Positions 45,416-53,517 of a stretch of DNA of 64,000 nucleotides are shown one piece after another. Numbering within the stretch: position 1 is the stretch's first letter; the number at the start of each line of letters is the position of its first letter. A model generated the notes under the pieces. It worked only from the letters and a program-made list of their open reading frames with translations, did no database searches and was not told the DNA's origin. The DNA is from Sporosarcina highlanderae (lineage in GTDB: Bacteria; Bacillota; Bacilli; Bacillales_A; Planococcaceae): NCBI RefSeq assembly GCF_030433715.1, contig NZ_JAROCC010000001.1, forward strand, positions 310,001-374,000. Direction: 5' to 3'. A program made the translations under genes and the position numbers.

Positions 45416-46336
45416 TCATAACTGCTCATTTAATTCGCCAATCACTTCTGACGACAGACCCGTCACTTCGGCAATCAACTCCATCGGCATCCCTTTACGC
45501 AGCATTTCTTTCGCGACTTTCACAAGACCTTGTTCGATGCCTTGTTCGATTCCTTGCTCAATGCCTCGCTCAAACCCTTTCCGAATCCCGCGTTCCTCGT
45601 AGGATACAGGTAACTCAAGTAGCTTTTCCGCTTCCGGAGATTTCTTAATTTCACCCATTAGCTGTTCCTCCTCTTCGTCGGTTAATTTCAAATATGTTTC
45701 AAAAAAGCCGTACAGGAGCCGTTGTCTCGCTTCATCCAGCTGCATGTTTGCCATCATTCTCAAAAACTCCAATTTGACGGATACCTTTTCTTTTTCATCA
45801 TATCCCATTTTGCTAAGAAGTGCTGCGGCGGCTGGATTGTTCGAATGAATATATTCACGCCAGTTTTTCTTTTTCAAATGTAACGTCTTATAATTGAAAC
45901 GCAGAACTTCGTATGATGAAAAGGAAATTATGAACTCGCGTTTTTCCCATTCTTGAGGGTAGCTGAAAACCGCGATTGGCATGATCGGCTTGCGGTACGT
46001 ATTATATAGTAGGCTATAGTATTGAAACATGCGGCTATCGAAATCCTCTTCCTTGCTATTTTGCGGTTCAACATGCACGATGACGACAGCATCCACTTTC
46101 TTCAATTTTGTCTCGATGACAATATCAAGTCTGCGAGTATGTCCTTTAATCAAATCAGAATGGACTTCCTCAGAAATCGGTTGGATTGCACTGAAATCAA
46201 TCTCTTGATGCACCTCCGGAAAAAACACCTCAAGAAACTCTTCAAAGAATGTATGGATCAGCTCTTTGAACAGCTTATCGTGTTTCGTATAAGGCGTCTT
46301 TTCCTCGAACAAAACTGCATGAACAGCCACAAACAC
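45416..46336 (-). CDS. Rpn family recombination-promoting nuclease/putative transposase
   Basis: 306 aa. A PD-(D/E)XK-like nuclease core lies in the N-terminal half: KHDKLFKELIHTFFEEFLEV, then RRLDIVIETK and VIVHVEPQN (Asp and Glu-x-Gln as in Rpn proteins). The C-terminal third has GIEQGIEQGIEQG repeats and a helical tail, also typical. RpnA-like enzymes nick DNA and promote RecA-independent recombination. The gene is intact and lies between two identical terminator copies, so it entered the duplicated cassette. The start is uncertain; GTG 46336 is listed. Confidence 0.78.
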   Translation of the reverse strand: MFVAVHAVLFEEKTPYTKHDKLFKELIHTFFEEFLEVFFPEVHQEIDFSAIQPISEEVHSDLIKGHTRRLDIVIETKLKKVDAVVIVHVEPQNSKEEDFDSRMFQYYSLLYNTYRKPIMPIAVFSYPQEWEKREFIISFSSYEVLRFNYKTLHLKKKNWREYIHSNNPAAAALLSKMGYDEKEKVSVKLEFLRMMANMQLDEARQRLLYGFFETYLKLTDEEEEQLMGEIKKSPEAEKLLELPVSYEERGIRKGFERGIEQGIEQGIEQGLVKVAKEMLRKGMPMELIAEVTGLSSEVIGELNEQL

Positions 46337-46447
46337 ACCCCCATGTATTTTGTAACGAATCTTTTATACTCATGTTATCACACTTATTAGAAAACAGCTC
46401 AAGAAGCCATAGCAGACACAATTGCCGCACATGAAAACAAGCAAATT

Positions 46448-46480
46448 AAAAGGGCCAACAGATTGCATAATTGTTGGCCC
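46448..46480 (-). terminator. DinB-type terminator, right copy (direct repeat)
   Basis: It contains the 28-nt identical match to 45280-45307 and forms GGGCCAACAATT...TTGGCCC with a T-rich exit on the minus strand. It serves DinB copy B (46497-47039). Confidence 0.72.
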
Positions 46481-46496
46481 AAAAATTGTTTCTTAC

Positions 46497-47039
46497 TTAT
46501 TTTTTTGAAGCACTCATCAATTTCTTAATCACCCGAATTTGCCCGCGGTGATTCAATTCATCCTCAAACACATGAAACCATTTGAAGTAATTATTTGTAG
46601 GCTTCCCATACCAAAATGGGGATTGTTCGAATAGCCACGAGTCCGGCAATGTCCCAAATGTGTCAATTGTCTTTTTCCTCGTTTGTTCCAACTCTTCAAG
46701 GTAATATTCAATTGGTTTTCCCTTAATTTGTTCCCGTGCCGCATCGCCAAGTTCCAGTGCCGGGTTCAACATTTTGATATCCTCATCCGTAAAATCACGG
46801 TTTTCAAATGTATCAATTTGATATGCTTTTTCAACTGACACCAGATGGGCTAAAAGCATGCCGATGGAGTTAGCCTCGTCGTTAATAAGGAAATCCAATT
46901 GGTCCACAGTTAAATCCCTTACTTCCGCCACAGTTGTCACCCTTGTATATTCCATCATGGACGCCAACTTACTAAACTCCAAGCTCAAGCCATCTTTTTG
47001 ATCAATTACATATAATCCTTGATTTTCTAATTTCGTCAT
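46497..47039 (-). CDS. DinB/DUF664-family protein, copy B
   Basis: 180 aa, intact and closely similar to copy A throughout (for example DFLINDEANSIGMLLAHLVS and EDELNHRGQIRVIKKLM). ATG at 47039 follows GGGAGG; the longer frame to 47102 lacks a site. Differences from copy A are mostly conservative, so both may be functional. The neighbouring methyltransferase of this copy has moved away and is truncated. Confidence 0.8.
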   Translation of the reverse strand: MTKLENQGLYVIDQKDGLSLEFSKLASMMEYTRVTTVAEVRDLTVDQLDFLINDEANSIGMLLAHLVSVEKAYQIDTFENRDFTDEDIKMLNPALELGDAAREQIKGKPIEYYLEELEQTRKKTIDTFGTLPDSWLFEQSPFWYGKPTNNYFKWFHVFEDELNHRGQIRVIKKLMSASKK

Positions 47040-47115
47040 TTTCCATTTTTCCTCCCTAGATTTCGAGAACAAAGATGTCAGGATAACGAGCCCATTATCC
47101 AACCTTTTACGGATG

Positions 47116-47145
47116 AAAAAAAGACTATCGATCTACGATAGTCTT
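47116..47145 (-). terminator. Intrinsic terminator of the 26-aa peptide gene
   Basis: On the minus strand AAGACTATCG-TAGAT-CGATAGTCTTTTTTT directly follows the 47159 stop. A degenerate copy of the same hairpin lies near 48715-48745. Confidence 0.75.
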
Positions 47146-47158
47146 GGATGAATGAAAG

Positions 47159-47239
47159 TCATATCTCATCGCCAAAGGAAGTTACATAATTGGACATCGT
47201 GAATCTTATTGTTCTCGTATGAATTTTAAACCGACTCAT
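47159..47239 (-). CDS. 26-aa peptide ORF with own ribosome site and terminator
   Basis: ATG at 47239 with GGAAGGTG 5 nt upstream opens a 26-codon frame starting MSRFKIHTRTIRFTM and ending VTSFGDEI. A strong terminator follows. A diverged second copy of the whole unit lies at 48768-48830, so the sequence is conserved beyond chance. No family is recognised. It has a basic N-half and an acidic end, and no signal peptide or membrane helix. It might be a small regulatory peptide or a leader. Confidence 0.5.
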   Translation of the reverse strand: MSRFKIHTRTIRFTMSNYVTSFGDEI

Positions 47240-47442
47240 GATATCACCTTCCTTTTGCATGAATTTCCCAACTACTTGCATTCTACTCCACATTCAGATA
47301 ATAGTAAATGGATTTTTCGAAGTTAATTAATTTATATGTCTTCCTTCTTTATTGGCTATTCCCTATAAGAAAACACCAGATGAAGAATGCCAAAGCCACT
47401 GGAAGACAATTGTTGAATTCCTATAGACTTCTATTTAACCTT

Positions 47443-48093
47443 TCATGAATTCTTATCAATTATTTTTTCTAACTCATTTTCATTAATTTTAATTCCTTCA
47501 TTTCTCTCTAAGTAGTATATGCCCTTTTGTTTACTTACAAATTTCGAGTCAGAAGCAAACATGAAGTACTGTTCCTTTTGATAACCTTCCGGCACCTGTG
47601 TCATTTGTTCTGGTTGAAATAATCTGAGGAGCAAGACTTTTTCCCCAAGGTTGAAGTGTTCTTGCTTTACAATCCTTACAAATCCATTAATTCGCCCTCC
47701 ATCTCGACGAACGACGATCTCATCAAAATCAAGCTTTTCTTCACCTAAATATTTCTCCACTTTTATAACAATATCAGTATGAACGATGTTGTATCCTTTT
47801 TCACGTAATTCCGCAGCGTCTATGGGATCAACTATATCGTTCGTTTCAACTGAAGGCAAAATCTCTTTTACCTCTCCCAATACAATAATTGATGAATTTT
47901 TCACTTGATCATCAATTGTCATTTCGTCTGAATAAAAATGTACAATTGAATACTTATCATTCTCCTTAGCTTCGACAAAGGTACTTTTCTCACCTTCGAC
48001 AAGTCCATTTACTTCAGTAATACTTCGAAACGAAAAGACTATAGCTATCAGTATAACAATACCAAAAATTGCAGGAATTATTTTTTTTGTCAA
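47443..48093 (-). CDS. Membrane-anchored hypothetical protein paired with the matrixin
   Basis: 216 aa. One N-terminal helix (IIPAIFGIVILIAIVFSF) would anchor a soluble extracytoplasmic domain rich in beta strands (SSIIVLGEVKEILPS, TDIVIKVEKYLGEEK). No family is recognised with confidence. It lies 14 nt downstream of the metalloprotease gene on the same strand, with GGAGG before its start, so the two are co-transcribed. It could be a partner, substrate or inhibitor of the protease; that is inference. Confidence 0.62.
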   Translation of the reverse strand: MTKKIIPAIFGIVILIAIVFSFRSITEVNGLVEGEKSTFVEAKENDKYSIVHFYSDEMTIDDQVKNSSIIVLGEVKEILPSVETNDIVDPIDAAELREKGYNIVHTDIVIKVEKYLGEEKLDFDEIVVRRDGGRINGFVRIVKQEHFNLGEKVLLLRLFQPEQMTQVPEGYQKEQYFMFASDSKFVSKQKGIYYLERNEGIKINENELEKIIDKNS

Positions 48094-48107
48094 ATCCCAC
48101 TCCTCCT

Positions 48108-48659
48108 TTAATTGCCGTAGATCTCTCGCAATCCTTCAATGTCATGTGCATGTAATCCCTTCTCACCAGTGTAATTTTCGTACATTATATGTGCCTTAGT
48201 ATCCGAACTTGGAAAGATTCCACCAACATGATCTAAGCCTAAGGCATGTCCAATCTCATGTCTTGCCACAGTACGCAAATTATAGTCGTTTGATCCAATT
48301 GTAGAAAACTTCCTGTCTTCATTAAAAGTAATCCTGAAAAATTCATGTGGTTCTCCCTTAAGACCTCCATACACTACAGTAACTGCAATTTCAGAAAATC
48401 CGCCACCCATGCTGATGCGACTGTCTACGGTTGAACTGCTTGCATACAAGAAGACTTTTGAAGACTTACTATTCCACTCTCCGAAAGAGGCATCAATATA
48501 TGATTTCCATGTAGAAGGAATTGTAGATTCATAATAGTATGGATGTAGATTTGCTCCTTTAAATTTCCCGGATTCAGTTAATGTATAATGTGCTAATGAT
48601 GATTTTATTAGAAGAACAGGTAATACAATCACTAACAAGGAAACTATTAACTTTCTCAT
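48108..48659 (-). CDS. Secreted matrixin-like zinc metalloprotease
   Basis: 183 aa. A signal peptide (LIVSLLVIVLPVLLIKSSLA) is followed by a short metalloprotease domain. The zinc motif HEIGHALGLDH and the downstream Met-turn HIMYE are the matrixin/metzincin hallmarks. The protein is little more than the catalytic unit and has no obvious propeptide. ATG at 48659 follows GGAGGAG by 4 nt; an upstream in-frame ATG lies inside that site. It is co-transcribed with the 216-aa membrane protein. The substrate is unknown. Confidence 0.8.
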   Translation of the reverse strand: MRKLIVSLLVIVLPVLLIKSSLAHYTLTESGKFKGANLHPYYYESTIPSTWKSYIDASFGEWNSKSSKVFLYASSSTVDSRISMGGGFSEIAVTVVYGGLKGEPHEFFRITFNEDRKFSTIGSNDYNLRTVARHEIGHALGLDHVGGIFPSSDTKAHIMYENYTGEKGLHAHDIEGLREIYGN

Positions 48660-48767
48660 TTTTCTCCTCCTCATAATTGTTTTGGTTAGATTTCCTCATA
48701 ATGGACGAAGTCACAAAGCCTATTAATCTACGAGAGACTTAGGACGAAGTAAAGTCATATCTCATCA

Positions 48768-48830
48768 CTAAAGGAAGGTACATAACATCGTGAACCTTAT
48801 AGTTCCCGTATGTATGTTAAACCAACTCAT
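48768..48830 (-). pseudogene. Second, frameshifted copy of the 26-aa peptide ORF
   Basis: ATG at 48830 after GAAGGTG gives MSWFNIHTGTIRFTM and then an early stop. Relative to 47159-47239, five bases (TCCAA) are missing. The surrounding 200 nt (48700-48912) match 47110-47330 in scattered blocks, including the ribosome site and part of the terminator. Confidence 0.55.
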
Positions 48831-49007
48831 GATATCACCTTCAATTCACATGAATATTATGCTTAAACATAATATATCATATATTCCGATAATTATAAAT
48901 AGATTTTTAAAACTATTACCTTGATGGGCCAAGATTCAGTCTTTAATCGTAAAAGAACACAGACAATTGTTACAATGATTAAACAATTGAAGCGAGGAGG
49001 ATGGACA

Positions 49008-49214
49008 ATGGAGTTTGAATTAAGTTTTAAGAATCCGGTAGTACGCACATGGGTGATAATAATGGTTCCTACCTTCATTCTTGCTTCGCTACTCTTATTT
49101 ACAACTAACATCCCCGGATCTTATATCACTTTATCCTATACGACAGGGTCATGGGCACTTTTCATTATTTGGTTTCTTTGTTATAAAATAAGGAAAAAAA
49201 CAGCTAAGGACTGA
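49008..49214 (+). CDS. 68-aa two-helix membrane protein
   Basis: ATG at 49008 has GAGGAGG 6 nt upstream. The protein starts MEFELSFKNPVVRTW, has two hydrophobic helices (VIIMVPTFILASLLLF and SWALFIIWFLCYKI) and ends with a lysine-rich tail. No family is recognised. The longer upstream frame has no site. Its 3' end overlaps the tail of the opposite-strand pseudogene. Confidence 0.6.
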   Translation: MEFELSFKNPVVRTWVIIMVPTFILASLLLFTTNIPGSYITLSYTTGSWALFIIWFLCYKIRKKTAKD

Positions 49215-49799
49215 TTTCTTTTTGGACTTTCTATCTCAAGGGCAAGGAAAAACACAACTGAATTATTACGTTGAGTCCCTGTATGTAATATGGATTGGCG
49301 ACTATTCCCCATTAAATAGTTGATCTTATCTATGTCCTTGAAGTAATTATTTTCTGCCCCGTAGCTATCTTTGGAGGAAGCTTGAAAACCGCATCCAAGT
49401 ATTGTTCGGGTGAAAGGTAAATAATAGTCAACGCCATTAGTCGAATGTACTTTCAGTTCACATAATTGAATACCCACAAAGTTCGGTAGCGTATCGATTA
49501 TTCCAAACCCAACTGAAAGGTCATCCTCCGTAAAATCATGTACATGCAGATCAATCAATTCATAGCATATACTCCCCATGATTGACTTAATGCCTTCCCA
49601 ATTATGTAGAGTTGTCTCTGCAGGCGCTTCCCATCCCCTGCTATCCCCAAGGACATGAATATCAAGATCACTTGCATCCCAACTTCTTTTTCGTTACAAT
49701 TTCTAATCCAACCGATCCCATTAATAACGGAATAATATTGATAGCATTTGAGTCCTTTGCAAATTGCAGGAATATATCGAACTTTTCTTTAGAACTCAT
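49181..49799 (-). pseudogene. Nucleotidyltransferase-like gene with one frameshift and altered tail
   Basis: From ATG 49799 (MSSKEKFDIFLQFAKDSN...IIPLLMGSVGLEIVTKK) the frame stops after an A-rich run near 49700. The next frame continues SWDASDLDIHV and then YELIDLHVHDFTEDDLSVGF and QASSKDSYGAENNYFKDIDK. Joined, this is the small Firmicute family often misnamed phosphoribosylanthranilate isomerase, with the GS...DxDxxV nucleotidyltransferase pattern. Sequence after about 49290 looks unrelated to the family, and the stop at 49181 is by chance. Confidence 0.6.
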
Positions 49800-49995
49800 T
49801 CCCTTACTCCTTTAATTTTTGTTTCTAATACTTCCAAGCCTTCAAATCTTCCTCCAAATTATGTGGATGTACTTTATTACAAATGTCGATGCATGTATAC
49901 AATTGAAAAACAACTTCTTCGACTAAACGAGACGTATCCATTTCCTCGTTCTTTAATAGAGCAAATGCATCCAGAAATTAGCGCGGTACCGCGGA

Positions 49996-50534
49996 GTTAT
50001 GGGGGAGTCGATCTTTCAAAGACACAGATTGAAACGGCGAAGGAATTGCTAAAGGACTGCAAGGCACCTGTTCATTTATTCGAATCACCAATGGAGGAAA
50101 ACCCCGGTCTTCCTTTTACGTATTTTGATATCGTCTATTCTATTTATGCGTTAGGTTGGACGAGCGATTTGCGTCAAACACTCACTAACGTTCACGACTA
50201 TTTGAAACCGGGCGGCATTTTCGTTTTCAGCTGGGAGCATCCATTGCATAGCCGGGCAAGCTGGGCAGGTGAAGAACTTCATTTCAATAAATCCTATCAC
50301 GAAGAAGGGACATATGATCATGAAGCCTGGCATGCGCCTGCGATTATGCAGCAGTATAGGGTGAGTACATATATCAATACATTGATCGAATGTGGATTTG
50401 AAATCGAGAAGGTCATCGAGGATGTTTCATTGACGGAGGAGGATCGGGAAAGGCATGTAAACCGGTGGTATTCGTTTGAGAAGGCGAAGATGATGCCGAC
50501 TACTTTAATTATCAAGTGTGTTAAGAAAGGGTAA
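49996..50534 (+). pseudogene. Methyltransferase copy B, N-terminally truncated
   Basis: From about 49996 the plus strand is closely similar to methyltransferase A (GVDLSKTQIETAKELLKD, VYSIYALGWTSDLRQTL, LKPGGIFVFSWEHPLHS) to the same stop. Homology ends abruptly upstream, so motif I (the SAM-binding GCGSG loop) is missing. The open frame extends 5' to 49764 but that part is unrelated sequence with no ribosome site. A 12-bp palindrome CGCGGTACCGCG (49982-49993) sits at the junction. Confidence 0.75.
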
Positions 50535-50603
50535 TTGAATACCCTTTTTTATTGGGCCAAATTTCAAGTCGCATAAATTATCCGAAAGTAATAACTCCTT
50601 TAA

Positions 50604-50622
50604 TTGAGAATGATAATCATTC
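50604..50622. promoter_or_regulatory. Fur box
   Basis: TTGAGAATGATAATCATTC contains GAGAATGATAATCATT and matches the classical 19-bp Fur consensus at about 15 positions in the best alignment. It lies 50 nt upstream of the flavin-reductase gene, in its promoter region, so iron repression is expected. Confidence 0.72.
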
Positions 50623-50672
50623 GTGGTATATTTTATAGTAATGATACATTTAATTATTTGAGGGGGATTCTA

Positions 50673-51389
50673 TTGCAAATATACTGGACGAAAATAAATC
50701 AGATTATTGAAGAAACACCCGAGGTGAAAACATATTTGTTAGATTGCCCGGAAGGCGTTACATGGGAAGAAGGCGCCCATATCCACTTGGCATTGGAAGG
50801 CTTTAATGCTGGGGATAAACCGAATCGCAGTCTAATCCGCCATATGTCAATTTCCACTTTACCGTACGAAAATACAATCGGCATCACAACACGCATCAGA
50901 GAAAAATGTTCCGAGTTTAAATCAACACTACGTAATCACAAAGTCGGTGATGAGGTTGCAGTATTTAAAATTCATTCGAATGTACCACTAAAAAGAGAAG
51001 ATAAAAATGTGTATCTGCTGTCTTCAGGCGTTGGCCTGGCAACTTTCAGACCGCTTGTACTTGATTATTTCGTAGTGGCTGACAACGTCAATCAAATTCA
51101 TTCCCTTAACATCGATTCAACGAAGGATTTCTTATTTCCTGATATTTTTAAATCCGCTCCAGACAAAAAGTTCACATCACAGTTTGTCGATAATCGCAAA
51201 GACTACTATGAAGAAGTGAAAAATCTTGCCGCTGACAAGGATGGACTCTTCTATATCGTCGGAAGTGACGAATTTCTCATGCAGAACATTGATGTGTTGC
51301 GTGAGCAGGGCATCAAGCCGGAACAGATTATGCTTGATAAGCGTGAAAAACAACTTCCTGAGTTTCTATCGTTCGAATTGTCGATTTAA
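50673..51389 (+). CDS. Ferredoxin-NADP+ reductase-like flavoprotein, iron-regulated
   Basis: About 238 aa. RHMSISTLP is the flavin-binding RxxS segment, GVGLATFRPLVLDY the pyridine-nucleotide GxG segment and FYIVGSDEFLMQNI the C-terminal nucleotide site. No iron-sulfur domain is attached. TTG at 50673 follows GAGGGGG by 6 nt; frames further upstream run through the promoter. With a Fur box ahead it may act as a ferric-siderophore reductase, which is an inference. It is monocistronic, with a terminator at 51422-51456. Confidence 0.75.
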   Translation: MQIYWTKINQIIEETPEVKTYLLDCPEGVTWEEGAHIHLALEGFNAGDKPNRSLIRHMSISTLPYENTIGITTRIREKCSEFKSTLRNHKVGDEVAVFKIHSNVPLKREDKNVYLLSSGVGLATFRPLVLDYFVVADNVNQIHSLNIDSTKDFLFPDIFKSAPDKKFTSQFVDNRKDYYEEVKNLAADKDGLFYIVGSDEFLMQNIDVLREQGIKPEQIMLDKREKQLPEFLSFELSI

Positions 51390-51421
51390 GTGGAACTATA
51401 TTAATTAAATACTTGATTAAC

Positions 51422-51456
51422 AAGCGCATTTCCAAAACGTGGATTTGCGCTTTTTC
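51422..51456. terminator. Intrinsic terminator
   Basis: AAGCGCA...TGCGCTTTTTC hairpin with paired inner arms (TTTCCA/TGGATT), downstream of the flavin-reductase gene. Confidence 0.7.
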
Positions 51457-51528
51457 AATTTTAGTTGAAGGATTGTTGCTATTAATTTGGGCAAAATAAG
51501 AATTAATTCTCTTTCTGGAGGGATTAAT

Positions 51529-52755
51529 TTGAGAATGCGCATTTTAATACTACTCACTCTCCTCTATTTTCATTTTTCGTCAAACGCAAGTGCAGAAGCC
51601 TCATTAACAGCTGCTTTTGTCCGTGATCATCAGTTATGGATTAAAGAGGACGGGCAAGAAATACAACTTACAAAGGATCGTTATGTATATGCTCCGAAGT
51701 GGTCATATGACAGTCGTTTCATCGGGTATATTGATGGTGATGAAAAGGGGGAGAAGTCGGATTTATTCATTTACGACATGAAGGAAAAAGAAAGCTACCA
51801 GAACTATGTTAATTCCGTCACGTCAGACTTTAAATGGGCTCCGGATAAGAATCAGATTGCTTACACGGATCACGGTCTATTAAAGGTGACAAAAATGAAG
51901 AATGGCCGACCGTATGGATTTGAAAATGTCTCATTAGGCGTTAGTGGCTTTGAATGGTTTCCGAACGGAGAAGAATTTATTGTATCCTCTTCGTCAAACC
52001 TGCTCCCTACTGGTTGGAGTCCTATTCCGCTTTATAGAATTCCGGTAAATGCAAATCTTGATAAAGATAAAATGAAACCTTTTTATACAATTCAAACTGA
52101 AATTCCTGACTTGTTTGGAGTTGATGCTGATTATTTCAAGTGGAGTTATGACGGAAAGTGGGTTAGCTTTTTAGTCATTCCTACCGCTTCTTGGTCCATG
52201 GATAGCAATACATTAAGTGTTTTATCATCACAAGGAAAACACTTTCAAGCCGTGGGGAAAATGTTAGGGTTTAAAGACTGGTTTAAGTGGGCTCCTTCCG
52301 CCAATCAATTAGCTTATATCTCAGGGGAAGGAAGGTTTTTTGTCGAAAACAAGAAAACGACAATTGCCGAAATACCGGTATTTAAACAACAAAAAGAATA
52401 CACACCCAAGGGATTTGTAGACCTTGACCTTGAGTGGTACTCCAAGGATTTGGTAATTGTGGCTCGTGCGTTAGAGAACTTGGATTGGAAAGAAGGACCA
52501 GTTCCGACTATGTTTACATCACTTTACAGCATAAACATTAGAACAGGAGAGCAACAACAAATCTCATTTCCAGGGAAGAATGAACTTGACGAAAATCCTC
52601 AAGTTGTCGGATTGTACATTACTTGGTTTCGCAGGACTGCCGGACAAAGTAAAGGTGATGTATGGGTAAAAAATACGTTAAATGGTGAAGAGTTTATATG
52701 GCTTGAGAATGTGAATTATGCCACAACGTTTTTTACATCAAAGCAAAATCCTTAA
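51529..52755 (+). CDS. Secreted TolB-like beta-propeller protein
   Basis: About 408 aa. A signal peptide (ILILLTLLYFHFSSNASA) precedes repeated propeller blades with motifs such as YAPKWSYDSRFIGYIDGD, FKWAPDKNQIAYTD and FKWAPSANQLAYISG, the WD40/TolB (DPP-IV N-terminal-like) type. No catalytic domain follows. TTG at 51529 has GGAGGG 6 nt upstream; the ATG two codons later is also possible. It likely acts outside the membrane in binding or scaffolding. Function unknown. Confidence 0.72.
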   Translation: MRMRILILLTLLYFHFSSNASAEASLTAAFVRDHQLWIKEDGQEIQLTKDRYVYAPKWSYDSRFIGYIDGDEKGEKSDLFIYDMKEKESYQNYVNSVTSDFKWAPDKNQIAYTDHGLLKVTKMKNGRPYGFENVSLGVSGFEWFPNGEEFIVSSSSNLLPTGWSPIPLYRIPVNANLDKDKMKPFYTIQTEIPDLFGVDADYFKWSYDGKWVSFLVIPTASWSMDSNTLSVLSSQGKHFQAVGKMLGFKDWFKWAPSANQLAYISGEGRFFVENKKTTIAEIPVFKQQKEYTPKGFVDLDLEWYSKDLVIVARALENLDWKEGPVPTMFTSLYSINIRTGEQQQISFPGKNELDENPQVVGLYITWFRRTAGQSKGDVWVKNTLNGEEFIWLENVNYATTFFTSKQNP

Positions 52756-52784
52756 GGATTCAAAGTTGATCGCCCGGCGGGAGG

Positions 52785-52880
52785 TTTATCACCGACTTGC
52801 GGACATTTACCACCGACTCGCCCGAGTTTACCACCAACTTTCGGTCTGTTACCACCGACTCAGGACACTTCACCACCGAC
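52785..52880 (+). repeat. Intergenic 21-bp-period array 6, dialect B
   Basis: Five units with core TTTACCACCGACT and one hybrid first unit (TTATCACCGACTT). Anchors at 52789, 52810, 52831, 52852 and 52873 are all 21 bp apart. It lies between convergent genes. Confidence 0.85.
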
Positions 52881-52931
52881 TTCATTTAATTCATGATTTC
52901 TGACGAATTCTTTCAAGCTTGATTCATCGAA

Positions 52932-52965
52932 ATAGGCGAATCTCCTTGATGGGAAGTTCGCCTAT
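52932..52965. terminator. Bidirectional intrinsic terminator
   Basis: ATAGGCGAA...TTCGCCTAT hairpin immediately downstream of the 52967 minus-strand gene. Confidence 0.7.
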
Positions 52966-52966
52966 C

Positions 52967-53440
52967 TTAATCCATAACATTAATGAACGAATTCGGATCA
53001 CTCATTTTCAGTTTGACAAAGTTCTTTTTCCACTTTGCGATATAATGCTTATCCCCGATCATAAATGAGTTTTCGGTTGTTGCTTGAAATTCATCTGATA
53101 GCTCGTAGATCGCCTCCTTGAAAACGACTTTATTCCCGACATAAAAATCAATGTCATATACCTTTTCGCCAAGATTCCCCTTATACTTCTTTTTATTTTG
53201 GCGGTCACTGATCAGCACGAACGGGAACAGGTTATCTTTGAAGGATTCCAACATTTCTTTATCGTTATTGTTAATTTCAATCTTACGGCTATCCTCTATT
53301 AGAATTTGTATTTTATCGACACGGGAATAGTCGCCAAGCACAGCACCAAGCTTCGCAAGCTCTTGGTCTTTCGTAAGCTGGTAGACAGTTAATAGAAATA
53401 CAATGACAATACCAATTGTCGAGATCGTTTTTTTATTCAT
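52967..53440 (-). CDS. Membrane-anchored hypothetical protein
   Basis: 157 aa. An N-terminal helix (ISTIGIVIVFLLTVYQL) anchors a hydrophilic domain with alternating beta strands (KIQILIEDSRKIEIN, KVYDIDFYVGNKVVFKE). The frame is intact with its own start, but no family is recognised. It is likely exposed outside the membrane. It shares orientation with the HAD gene upstream but lies about 75 nt from it. Confidence 0.6.
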   Translation of the reverse strand: MNKKTISTIGIVIVFLLTVYQLTKDQELAKLGAVLGDYSRVDKIQILIEDSRKIEINNNDKEMLESFKDNLFPFVLISDRQNKKKYKGNLGEKVYDIDFYVGNKVVFKEAIYELSDEFQATTENSFMIGDKHYIAKWKKNFVKLKMSDPNSFINVMD

Positions 53441-53517
53441 ACACAGTCCCCCTCGCCAGATTACTTCGACGTATCTTCATCCAATACCTGCCGTACAATA
53501 TAATAGAGGGGTACTCT

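Noticed and set aside
49982..49993. T-box-like sequence (GGTACCGCG) near the truncated methyltransferase
   Set aside because: No stem I, specifier or terminator surrounds it and the downstream gene is a beheaded copy. It is a palindrome that contains the string by chance.
49764..49995. N-terminal extension of methyltransferase copy B
   Set aside because: The open frame has no ribosome site and does not match copy A. Homology starts at about 49996.
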